This document shows positions 11,397 to 22,960 of a stretch of DNA of 64,000 nt, piece after piece. The stretch comes from Cryptomeria japonica. Lineage: Eukaryota > Streptophyta > Pinopsida > Cupressales > Cupressaceae. Both the position numbers and the translations under genes were made by a program. The stretch covers positions 236,526,733-236,590,732 of the forward strand of contig NC_081414.1 in the NCBI RefSeq assembly GCF_030272615.1. The letters are read 5' to 3'. The notes beneath the pieces are model-generated. The model was not told the DNA's origin and did not search any database. It saw only the letters and a list, made by a program, of their open reading frames with translations. Position 1 is the stretch's first letter. The number at the start of each line of letters is the position of its first letter.

Positions 11397-12697
11397 TATA
11401 ATTGGTGGAAAAGGGGATTCATTAGTCTAGGTAGGCAAACTAGGAAATCAAGACCATTTCACAACAATACATTTAGGTAAATTAAATTCAATAGGTTCAA
11501 CATAAAAAACCTATTTGGAAAGGGGCTGAACACAAATTGGAATTCATTTGTTTTTAGTTGAAATTGATTTTGAAATGATATGATTTGAATGCAAGAACTA
11601 GGGTTGATGTAAAATTGATGATGATCAACATGAATAGAGAGTTTCAAAATAGATATGCATCGACATCAAGAGCAGGTCTAGAAATCGAAGAGAAGCCTAT
11701 GGCTGAAATATGGGCTCAAAAATGTGGGTCAATGATGCTAGGCGACTTTGACCCAAAAGTTTTGAATGCAGACAAGGAAAACATTTTCGAAATTAGGATA
11801 CCACTTTGAGTATCTCCTTGAAATTTTGTCGGAAAAACATCGGTCATTGATGCTAGGTGACCTTGATGTAGTCTTTTTGCTTCTTCAAAATGTAGTTTTG
11901 TGTCTCAATCTGTGCTTTCCAAATCTCTATTCGTTGTCTTCAGAATATGTCCGCTGCAAACATAAAAGCGGAAAAAATTGTTGGGTTGATAGGGGTTTGC
12001 CTAGGTCAAACCTCAGGTTTGGAATTAACCCTTAATGAAATACTTGAAAGGAAAGCTCTGAAGTAAAATGTTGGATTTGCAATATTATACCTTAAGCTTG
12101 TTGATGTTGATAATGGATGATGTTGCAATGCTCTTTAAATATGATCGCAAATGTTGATGCAATAACATGACATGACAAGACATAAAGAAGATTAGTCATG
12201 AAAATATACTTGCATGAAGATTTCCGTAGCTTGTTGCTCCATAATGCTTTATTCTGCTCTTGAATGATGTAGGATATAGTGGGATGAAATGAAGTCTCCT
12301 TGATCTCTCTTGATTTGTCGTGAAAATGAATTAGAAAGATGCTCTTATATAGGGTTCCCAAGGTATTCATAAATTAGGCCAAACTCCAACGGTCATATTG
12401 AAAGGTTAGAATCGAGAATCAACTAGTAGGAATTGGTATAATGACATTTAAAAATGTTCCCGTTTTAGGGGGACAAGGACACATAGTTCCCTTGTCCACA
12501 CAAAAAGGGGTAAAACAAAGGTGTCTTAGGTGCAATGAGGCCCAAGACAGAGACTTGACTCACCATATGATCATATGACATCAATTTTACGTTGAAAAGC
12601 TAGGAATAGGCTTGGAAAAGAGTTAGGAGGAGACACACTAAGGCAAGGGCACAAAAAGGAGTGTGCATTTTAAGGCTTTACAATTTATGACATTACA
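11397..12697 (-). repeat. Gypsy-1 3' LTR
   Basis: It is homologous to 17796-18991 throughout. In minus orientation it begins TGTAATGTCATAAATTG and ends CCAATTATA (TG mutated). It contains a TATA-like box CTATATAAGAGC on the minus strand at about 12352-12341. It is about 105 bp longer than its partner, chiefly because of about 120 bp at 12375-12495 that are absent from the other LTR. Confidence 0.8.
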
Positions 12698-12750
12698 CTT
12701 AGCTCCCACTTTAGTGAGAGTATAAACTTATTTTCATACTCATGGTAAAG

Positions 12751-12862
<112 letters not shown>

Positions 12863-13469
12863 CACTAAAATTTGAGTGAACAAGCCCCCAAGCCTAGGAT
12901 CTTAACTCACACAATCACATAAAAGGACACACAAACAAAAAAAAAGCAAAGCCAAATGAAAGCGCAAAAGATGATTAAACGAGACAAAAACAAGCTATTT
13001 CTAATAACAAAGGGTCCAAATCAACTAGTTGAAGAGACATCGATAATCAAAATGTCTCAAACACTAGTATCATTCTCCGAATGTTATTGCAAGAGCACAA
13101 GTGATCATATGGAAAGAGCAAGAGAATACATCAATTGATGAGACAAGAAACTATGATTCAACAACTAGCAAGGTGTGTTATGCTATTTGTTCATGGGAGA
13201 GAGAAAATGAAACATGGATTTCATTGGCTAGCAAGTTGTGTTATGCTCGGTGATCCATGGAAGGAGGGAAGATGGATTCCACATGGTAGTAGGTTATGTT
13301 ATGCTAGGTGATCGATGAAAGCACAAATTCAACTAGACAATAAATTCTGTTATGTCGTGTAATCCATGTTAAAGAGGTGAGGAGAGTCAAATGGTCGAGC
13401 AAGGTGTTGTATGCTAGTTGACTCATCTTGAAAAAAAGAAAGACTACAAAAAAAACTCACTTTTTGCAA

Positions 13470-13870
13470 GACAATCTACTACAAAATAGGTGTTGCAATG
13501 ACACTAGGACAAGGGCTTGCAAATTCAAGAAGGATAACCAAACAAAGACCATTGTTTGTAGGAAAATTCTATTGCAAAATGGGTGCTATAGTGAAACAAG
13601 GACAATGGTCCACAAATTGAACAAGGATAACCAAACAAAGCCCACTATTTGTAAGGAAATCCTACTGCAAAATGAGTGCCACACTGACATGGGGACAAGG
13701 GTTTGCAAATTGAACAAGGATAACCAAAGAAAGCCCACTGTTTTTATAGGAAATCAACAAATTGAACAAGGATAACCAAATAAAGCTCGCTGATTATAAG
13801 GAAATCTACAAATTGAACAAGGATAATCAAACAAAGCTCACTGTTTGTAAGGAAATCTACTAATGCAACT
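13470..13870. repeat. Imperfect tandem repeats with motif AACAAGGATAACCAAA
   Basis: Units of about 90 bp, shortening to about 50 bp, repeat the phrase AAATTGAACAAGGATAACCA, then AAGCCCACTATTTG and AAGGAAATCCTACTGCAAAAT. The plus frame 13428-13775 is open across them and gives peptide repeats such as KLNKDNQTKPT. It runs opposite to the element's coding sense, so it is probably not a gene. Confidence 0.8.
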
Positions 13871-14548
13871 ATAAAATGGGTGCTTTAGTAACACCAACAC
13901 AAGCAACAAGGAGGCCAAACATATGCTCCCCTTAAGATGTCAATATAGCCCTATGTAGATATTTTAAAGTAGAAAAAAAAGCCAACAGGGATAATCACAT
14001 TTACCACCAAGTAGATATCCTTTAAGCAACAATGTACATACATTCCAAGCTCGAAAAGAGGACAAAACTCTTTTAAGCAAGGAAGAGATTATTGTAAAAA
14101 AGATATCTTGCAACAAGTGTAAGGAGATCCTTTTGAGGGATGCATGATTAACAAAGAGGGAGGAAGAGATCTTTGTCCAAAGATTTCTACCTCCAAGAAG
14201 AGATCTTTAAAAAAATAACATCTCTTACCAAGAAGAGGAAAGGAGATCAAGGACGACTTTTGAACACTAAGGAGGGAGTACTTTCAAGCAAGGAAGAGAC
14301 CCTAAACCAGGATACACATCTCTGAGCGAGGGTAAAATCCACATAAAGGACAAACAATTCTATGCAAGAAAATAGATGCAACTCAACAAAGGAAAAGCGA
14401 ATTGTTAGAAATAAGATATTGAAAACTATTCTTTCTCCCCAAGCGTGGAAACAAGAATACCAAGGCTTTTATGTTGCTATCCAAGTATGATTGCACATGA
14501 AATTGTACAAACATGAATGACAAAGAACCCCCAAAAGGTAAGCTACTA

Positions 14549-14909
14549 GTGTCACATAGTGAGGAGCAATAGAATAGGCCACAAAGAGTTAAGGTATTAC
14601 TTATAAGTTTGGATTGATAAAAAGCATGAGATCTAGTGTAATATAAATTAGAGCCCTATCACATAAATCTTGAACAAATTCTTTAAAAGCTATACAATCA
14701 GCAATAAAATGAGAATAACTACGATAAGTAGTGTCACATAGTGAGGAGCAATAGAATAGGCCACAAAGAGTTAAGGTATTACTTATAAATTTGGATTGAT
14801 AAAAAGCATGAGATCCAGTGTAATATAAATTAGAGCCCTATCACATAAGTCTTGAACAAATTCTTTAAAAGCTATACAATCAGCAATAAAATGAGAATAA
14901 CTACGATGA
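14549..14909. repeat. Near-identical 182-bp tandem duplication
   Basis: 14549-14730 and 14731-14909 differ at only about three positions (for example AAGTTTGG/AAATTTGG and GATCTAG/GATCCAG). It is non-coding and lies within Gypsy-1. It is far younger than the surrounding element. Confidence 0.93.
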
Positions 14910-15091
14910 AAGAGACAATATCTACTACTATCACTTTGCTTGAGATTATTTGTGAAGTGTATGAAAGGGAATTTAATGTTTTTGTCATATTTAAGTTTCT
15001 AAAATATTCTCTTTACTATTTTCAAATGATCATCAACAAAGATAGTCTTTATTTGTTGCTCAATAGGAGGATTAGGCTTTGATAAAAGGAT

Positions 15092-15286
15092 TTATAAGGA
15101 GGGGGGGCGGGGGGATTGTAAAGGAGGCTCTATACGAATTTCGATTCCTTGTTCCATCTTTCCAAGACCTTGTCTATTATAGCCTTGTTTAGGAATCATG
15201 TCGTAGCCAACCTCATAATGTGTTTGACATTGTGAAGGGGAAGGATCTTTGTATCTTTGTAGGTAGATTCTTATTTCTATCATCAT
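15092..15286 (-). pseudogene. Gypsy-1 G-patch-like remnant
   Basis: The minus frame encodes EVGYDMIPKQGYNRQGLGKM followed by EQGI, resembling the G-patch-like GYxxxxGLGKxxQGI segment found near the protease of many plant Ty3/Gypsy polyproteins. It ends with IEPPLQSPRPPSL and a stop. The upstream reading (to the right) is cut at 15299 by the inserted LTR and may resume beyond 17068. No protease or RT follows. Confidence 0.45.
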
Positions 15287-15298
15287 TCATATCCACTC

Positions 15299-17068
15299 TG
15301 TTAGGTTGGGAAGAAGTTTTCTCATCATCTAAAGTTGTTGAACACACACTTAATGTTGAGAGGGGGGATCAACATTTACTAAGACTCATTCATTCATAAA
15401 CACTTAACCATCCATTCATTAACTCTTAAAATATTAAATTCATATCTCTAAGAATAAAGAAAAAGAGTAGACATTCACCACACAAAGACACCAAGATTTT
15501 GATGTGGAAAATCCACTGAGGGAAAAACCATGGTGAGAATCAACTCACAATATATCAAAACAAGAGTTACAATGTCTATTTTAGGCACACTACTAAGGAA
15601 GCTCATTGTCACATGGACTTGCAGGCTAAGGCACACTATCTTAGGGCAAGATATAATGAATTACAAACTAAGGATCACTTCTTCAGAGAAAGATACAATA
15701 TCACAATATCATAACATTTCAATGATTTACATTAGGTGAACTATCGTAGAAGAAGCATCGCAAATGCTGGTAGTGCAATCCTCTTTGAAGCTCAAATATG
15801 AATATGTCACACTGACTCTGCATGCTTCATAAACTCCACATCAACTCTTATATGAAAAGAAGATATTCACACATTACTTTTATCAATGACAACTACTTAA
15901 TTAACAAATTGTTTATTCTATATATATATCCTTTGCAACATCCAAATCTATCTATTATGTCAACCTAATGGGACCCAATAAGTAAAACATGTGACAAGGC
16001 ATAAGTCGAATCTATACACAATACATCATCAACATGATAGGTTGTAGATCAAACCGAATGATAGTCACCTTCAATAAGATGATAACAATCTTCCAAGACA
16101 TGCTTCTACCCACATGGAATAGGTTAGGATCTATTGCAATCACTGAAACATACTGAGTCATCTTCATACAACAGAACTGCATATCAAGGAAACTGATCCC
16201 AACACAAACTAACATCCAAAACATACTGTGGACCACCAAAGAAGACATCTAAGCCATAGGCAATTGCTCTCCATTAATGTCCCAAGTATCTAATCATTGA
16301 AAGTTGATGTGCAAGTAGTAAATCATTGATATGTCAAAAAGTGTGTTGAACTGATAGATTGTGTAATAACAATAAGAAATAAATCATTCACCAACACATC
16401 AACAAACCTATAATTCCTATCATAGGTCCAAGACAGTGTTATTTCCATGTCCTCAAATCCACACTATCATATCCGTTAGTATGAGAGAATGCATATAATT
16501 CTTCTTCGCATTCTCTCGTATGACCTAAAATTGTTCCTCTATCAAATTGCGACTAAAACATCAAATACACAACTTTTTCTGTAGACAATGAAATTAATTG
16601 AATACTTGTCAGTATGCACAAAATCCATTACCAAGCCTAACTATATATCTGTACAACAGAAGAGTGCAATGCGGTGGTATGCGAAGCAAAATACTGACCC
16701 ACATTCATGAAGAAACTCACTGTCTCAACACTTAAGCATTTTTCTTCAAACTCACAACCATGAAACTGAACTAAGACAAATACCAAGATATCTGCAAGCA
16801 TGTAACCTCTAACTAAAGTGTCTCCATCATGAATATAAATTATACTATGAGAATCCACACATACCATTAACTCTGGATTGATATGCTGTCATTTTGATAA
16901 AGCTTTGGATTGACCTCTGCATCAATGATCAACTTGTCAAATCATATTTGACATAATAACATTTAATACACTAGTATCCATAACACATTCTTCATCTATC
17001 CTAAATAACTGACAACACATATTGTTAGACATCATTGTTGATATCAATGACAACATACATTGCCAACA
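15299..17068 (-). mobile_element. Probable Copia-type solo LTR inside Gypsy-1
   Basis: The plus strand begins TGTTAGGTTGGG and ends TTGCCAACA. In minus sense it starts TGTTGGCAATGTATG followed by TTGTCATTGATATCAA, the same LTR-start motif as in the other Copia-type LTRs of this window. Like those, it has a GAGAGGGGGG stretch near one end (15357-15366) and a phrase GGAAAAnCCACTGAGGGAAAA. No internal region or second LTR is visible. The flanking pentamers (CACTC and TTCTC) match only 3 of 5, so the ends are provisional. Confidence 0.6.
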
Positions 17069-17795
17069 TTCTCTTACCAAGTCAAGTATCCAACAAAAGC
17101 TTCATCTTTACTCAATGTTATGTTAGGAGATATATCATGAATAAAATCCATAACATCATCTTATCTCAAAATGTGTTGATGATTAAGATGATCTCTTGGA
17201 GAATAAGGAGGATCTAGATTGATAGATGTACTAAGATTAACATGCCTACCTTGTCCCTCTTGCACCAAAGTACATTTGTGAGAAAATGATTCATCATTAC
17301 TCTTGAATGTTACATATCTATTACAAAGATTATTGATAGGAGCATTAAATTTTTCCTCATGAATAAAAAATACTGTAGGAGAGGTACAAATATGATTGTA
17401 TCCCAATATCATCTCTAGGAGGATTGTTAAAGCTATCACTTGAAACAACCACTAAAGCTTTAATGAAATCCAAACATACCATAAGTTTGTTTAAAAATAT
17501 AATCATATAACAACATGATACATGCATGCAAGCTTTGAGGAATGATTTGAATGTTGGGAAAATATTTGAAACCCTTATTAGGCAATACATTAATATGGTC
17601 TTAAAGAATACAAGGAACATGGAGTTAAATAAACTATCATCCAACATATAATTTTGACAGATATAGCTAATAAGCAATGTAATCACATGTGAAATAGAAA
17701 ACCAATCAGATTTTGTAAATTCCATGGTGAGAATTAGATTTGAAAATACCCAATTAGAAATATGCAAAATGTTAGAAGCATTAGGTTCACCAAAA
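17069..17795 (-). pseudogene. Gypsy-1 leader and possible gag fragment
   Basis: Between the PBS and the inserted LTR the minus strand has an open frame at 17448-17161 (HEEKFNAPINNLCNRYVTFK, then EGQGRHVNLSTSI) and a longer one at 17833-17357. I cannot match these to a known Gag. By position they could be 5' leader or the start of gag. Low confidence. Confidence 0.3.
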
Positions 17796-18991
17796 TGTAA
17801 TTGGTGGAAAATGGGATTCACTAGTCTAGGCATGCAAACTAGGAAATTAAACGCATTTCACAACATTATATTTAGGTAAATGAAATTCACTTCAACCTCA
17901 AAAATTATTGGTAAAGGGACTAAAGATAGATTAATTCAATTACCTAATTTTAGTTGAAATTGATTTTGAAATGATATGATTTGAATTCAAGAATTAGGGT
18001 TGATGATGTAAAATTGACAATGAACAACATGAACTGAGAGTTTCAAAATCGATATGCAGACATCAAGTACAAATCTGGAAATGATAAGCAGAGAGGAACA
18101 TGTGGCTAAAATTTGGGATAAAAAATGTGGGTCAATGATGCTAGGTGAATTTGACCCAAAAGTGTCAAATGTAGACAATGAAAACAATTTTGGAATTAGG
18201 ATATCTCTTTGAGTATCTCCATAAAATTTTGTCAAAAAAACATCAATCACTAATGCTAGCCAACCTTGACCCAATCTTTTCACTTCAAAATATGGTTATG
18301 TGTGTCTTAGTCTACCCTTTTTGGATATGTATTCGTTGTCTCCAAAATTTGTCACCTGCACACACAAGAGGGGAAAAAGGTGTTGGATTGATAGGGGTTT
18401 TCCTAGGTCGAACCTCAGGTTTGTAATTAACCCTCAATGAAATACATGAAAGGAAAACTCTGAAGTAAAATGTTGGATATGCAATGTTATACCTCAAGCT
18501 TGCTGATGTTGATGATGGATGATGATGCAATTCTCTTTGAATACGATCACAAGTGTTGATGCAATAACATGACATGAAAAGACATAGAGAAGATCAATCA
18601 TGAAAACATACTTGCATGAAGATTGCTGCAACTTGTTGCTGCATAATGCTTAGATCTGAAGGGGATACTTTCTCTTGAATGGTGTAGGATATGGTGGGAT
18701 GAAATTATTTCTTCTTGATCTCTCTTGATTTATCATGAAAATGAATTAGAAAGATGCTCTTATATAGGGTTCCGAAGGTATTCATAAATTAGGCCTAAAG
18801 GGGCGAAATAAAGGTGGCTTAGGTACAATCAGGCTCAAAAAAGAGACCAGATCATCGTATGACCACATGACATTAGTTTTACAGTGCAAAGGCTAGAAAT
18901 AGGCTTGGAAAAGAGCTAGGAGGAGACACACTAAGACAATGGCACAAAAAAGAGTGTAATTTTGTAAGGGGTTACAATCTACGACATTGCA
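17796..18991 (-). repeat. Gypsy-1 5' LTR
   Basis: It is homologous to 11397-12697. In minus orientation it starts TGCAATGTCGTAGATTG and ends CCAATTACA. The minus-strand TATA-like box CTATATAAGAGC lies at about 18767-18756. It is directly followed (leftward) by the PBS. Divergence from the other LTR is substantial by eye, so the insertion is old. Confidence 0.8.
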
Positions 18992-18996
18992 CTTAC

Positions 18997-19025
18997 TAAC
19001 CATGTGGGCTAAGGCGAACCCCAAA
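18997..19025 (-). repeat. tRNA-like/SINE-like fragment, A-box half
   Basis: The minus strand reads GGTTCGCCTTAGCCCACATG followed by GTTAG. It contains an A-box-like TAGCCCACATGG (19011-19000). It is the left half of the tRNA-like unit whose B box lies at 11343-11351, separated by the Gypsy-1 insertion. Confidence 0.4.
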
Positions 19026-21627
19026 TAATTAGGCTAGCCAGATGTACCCTTGGGCAAAATGCAAATGTCCCACTCCACCTCGCATTGGTAAATGAAGTTA
19101 CGAGATCTTGATGAACCTTCAATTGTTGATGTGGTAGAGAGTAACCCCATGATGTTTTACCCTTAGTTTTTAGCATTATAGGAAAGAAGGCTCACCATTT
19201 CACCAAAAGATTGCTGCTACATGACATAATTTGTTGGTCCATGCCAAGAGAATTTAAATCCAACTCTAACACTGATTTGTGTAGGCTTTACCAAAAACAC
19301 CCTAGTAATAAATTTGGATCTTATAGTCATATAAGCTTTAGTAATTGACTAAATCACTATCTTAACTAATGTTATGTCAAAATAAGCCTCTAAGCAATAT
19401 TGTGACCACAAAAAATGGTGAATTTATTTCTTTTTGAATCAATGGCTTTTGATATAACGATTATACATCCTTATTTGGAAATGTGACCTCTCATCCCAAA
19501 ATAAATTTAGGAATCAAAGATAAATTCTTGCATAGCTAAATATAAAATTTGAACAATAAATATGTGCACATAGACTGTTTCAAGTACTTAAAGGTAAAAA
19601 AATTATTATAGCTATTGTAACTATTATTTTTGTTAAAACAACATAAGTTGAAATCTTAACAATATGAGGCCTGATTGATTTTATTTATTGGCATTAGTAT
19701 TAGTTTCTTACCAAGGGACTTACTTGCATTGACTTTTCCTACTCTTTTCTGTATTACATAGCATTATGTCATGACCCATCCCTTTTGATCCAATGGAAGA
19801 ACATTGTTGAAGGATTCACAAAATTATTCACAAACTATGTGCTATGATTGCACTCTATGTATGTATAATCTATTCATGTCCTTCAACAAAGAGGTGGTTT
19901 TGGGTTCTTAGCCTTGATCCATAATAAATTCTACTATAGCAACAAGTCCTTTTGATGCAAGGTGAATTGTGCTAAATTTTTATAGCTTTGCTCAACACGT
20001 TCATGAATCATTAAGTGTTCTTACAATCTTATTATCACATTTAAGATGAAGCGTGTTGAGGAAAACCTATATTTGCACATAAGAAGATTTATTTTCTTAT
20101 TCATGTTTACAAGGGTCATAAGGGGTGAAATGTCATGTTATGAATGTCAAGAGACAATTAGGAGATGGTAAGGAGTGGTTTGTATGTTATGGATTCATTA
20201 AATAGTTTTTTGATTGTTATTTAGACTAAAAATATATTTGGTAATGCTGAGCAAGGAACAATTTCAAATTGAACTAGGCATGTGACAATAACTATTCTCA
20301 TTTTATGTATGCATTCTCAATGACAAAGGAATTGAAACTTATATGCTTTTTATAGTGATCAAGGGATTGAAACTTACTCATATATATTTCATACATGTGT
20401 GTGTATTGGATAATTGGTATGTTTATTTTGATCTTGAAATATTTATTAAAAACTAGTTATTTGTCTTAAGAATTGGACAGACTTTATTTTTGTTTTTGAA
20501 CATAATACCTTTAACTAAATGAAAATCTATTGTTTATTGTGTTTAATTCCTTTTCGATTATGTATTTTTCAAACCAAATTGCTCTTTAAAAAAAAAGATA
20601 TTGTAGTTGAAACTTAAACATTATAACTTAATAATCCTTCCCATTCATTTTCTTAAAACCATAAAACAAAAAAAAGAAACATAACATAGAAGATTATGAA
20701 ATCGGTATAAATTTACCCAATTTGTAAATTATATACATGACTAACTCATGATATTGAAACCCTATTTTGAAATAGGAGGAAAGGCTCACCTTAGTGATGT
20801 GGTGGCATGCTTGCACACTTTCATGGTGATCCATTTTAAAATGCAAACACTTCTCGATGCATCAACTTTTCCTAGATAAGGGGGGCAATGACGATTATGG
20901 AAATATATCTATATAATAATGGAGAAACAATAAGCATTTAATGTTATTTGTTTTCTATAAAAATACTTGGATTATATATATTTTGATATTTTTATTTTTA
21001 TTTAATGGATTATAATATTGTAAAACATATATATCTTTTGTTTTTAGGTTTCATGATTAAATAGTTTTGTATACTTTGTAATAAATTTGTCTTGTTAAAA
21101 ATAATCGTACATAAATAAATTTAGTCTAGTTAAATATATGTAAATAATAAAGTATAAATAACTTAAATTGATCAAAGTTGGGTTGATAAATCAAAATGTT
21201 ATTTTTTAAAAGTAAAAGTAATGGATAAAAAGGCTTAAGAAATGAATTGTGATCCATGTGAATGACTTGACAAATTGTTGTACTAAAATTTCATTCACCC
21301 CTGCCTTTGTTTTGTTTGAATATGTCAAGGCAATATTTACAAACACCTTTGGACAAATTGTCAAATTGTTAAGGTCAAGCTTTCTTAGGCCAACCCCTAG
21401 ATGAGTTAACTTTGTGACTTTCAGTGAATATTCAAAGACATCATTTACCAAGATGTAGGTGACCTATATGATTATGATGCAATGGATATATTCATTAGGA
21501 AATCAAAGTGTTTTATGAAGGTCTCTTTTTGTAATTACTTTTTGGTGTTCCATATAGATCAATTGCACAAATGAATATCTTTAATTATCAAAATAGAACA
21601 TGTTGCACAAATGTAATACATACGTAT
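19026..21627. other. AT-rich region without recognised genes
   Basis: No supported coding frame or structured repeat. There are only short ORFs (for example 21206-21451 minus) with no recognisable motif. It separates the two Gypsy-type elements. Confidence 0.6.
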
Positions 21628-22942
21628 TGTAGACACATAAATCTGTCCATGAATTAAATAAATATTTAATACACTAACATTATTCTATTAATTGAATTTA
21701 CATTTAATTAATTCATTTTAGCCCATTCTTCTAATCTAATTAAATAAATTTCATAAATTTATTTAATTACTAACTATGGTCCAACTATTAAATAGATTAA
21801 TAAATTTATTTAATTCCCCCTTCCTCTCATTTAAATAAATTAAACATTAATTTAAAATCTTTAACCAAATCCCCATTTAAATAAATCAAATATTTATTTA
21901 AAAATCCCATCCACTTGCATTCTCCTACAAATGCAAGTTGCTTCCCTATTTTAATTAAATAAAACATTTAATTAAAAAGCCTATTTATCCTCACCCACTT
22001 GCCAAACCCACTTGCTCACTAACCCCCTTCTAGATTCTTCTAAGCCCTTCTAAATTAACCTAATCTCCCTTCTAATCATTTGCACAATCCTAATCCAAAA
22101 TTTACCCCCAACCCATCATCTCAACCATTTAAGACTCTTACAAAGTCTTAATGGCTTTGCTTCTTCAACACACTAACCCACATGGGTTTTGTCCCTTTGG
22201 TCAAGGCTTAACCATGAGTAAACTTTGCACAAAAGTTTACCGATTGGATCATAACATTACCCTTGGATAATAGCCTTATCCCATAACCCCAACCATCCAT
22301 TGTAACCCTCATGTCCTCTCAAGCATTTAATGCTTCTTCCCTCTCCTTTCAAGCCTGCTCATAGTGACACTTGTTAGCATGGGTTTGGTTTGAAAATGTC
22401 AAATGGATTGTGGATCATGCCTCTCTCATGGAATCCTAGCCCTGCTTAAGCCAAGTCAATCTTGACCCTCAAAATCACTATTTTGACTATAAAAGGAGCC
22501 TCATTCCTCAAGTAAAGAAGGAAGCATTTTAGCATTGTTACTATAGTTGAATAGCACTCACACCTAAGCTTTCTCACAACAATACTAGTTTAAGCATTTG
22601 CATAGCATTAGCATTTCATCTTCAACCACTTTTAATCCTTCATTTGGCATCCATGGTTTCATGCTAAAAACTTAGGGCCACACTCAAGCATAGCTTTGGA
22701 TCTTGGAGAGGAGAAGAACAAGGGAGAGCCATCAAGCATCATGGGAGCATCTTAGGGAATCTTCTTGCTCCTCTTTTTTTTTTTTTTTTTTTTTTTTGTG
22801 TTTATGCTTTCTTTTGTATTCTTTCATTCTCTTTTGGTATGCATTTAAAGGATTTTAGTTCATTTGTGTTGGTTTTTGGTTGAGAACTAACCTATTAACT
22901 CATGAGATTTGTTTTTGATTGTGTCCCCTTTTGAGTGCATCA
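21628..22942 (+). repeat. Gypsy-type LTR (Gypsy-2 5' LTR)
   Basis: It begins TGTAGACACATAAATCTGTC and ends GAGTGCATCA, immediately before a PBS. The U3 part has many ATTTAATTAAATAAA blocks. A promoter-like ACTATAAAAGGAGCC lies at about 22487-22501. A 24-T run is at 22774-22797. The plus orientation follows from the PBS on the right. The matching 3' LTR is not in the window. Confidence 0.7.
22487..22501 (+). promoter_or_regulatory. TATA-like box of Gypsy-2 LTR
   Basis: CTATAAAAGGAGCC sits about 855 bp into the LTR, a typical place for the U3 core promoter. About 30-60 bp downstream begins an ACTC/CACACC-rich stretch that could be the start of R. Confidence 0.55.
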
Positions 22943-22944
22943 TT

Positions 22945-22960
22945 TTGGTGAACCCGATGT
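22945..22960 (+). other. Primer binding site of Gypsy-2
   Basis: TTGGTGAACCCGATGTG lies two bases after the LTR end. The same sequence type (TTTTGGTGAACCTAATG) follows the 5' LTR of Gypsy-1 on the minus strand, supporting both as PBS. I do not assign the priming tRNA. Confidence 0.6.
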
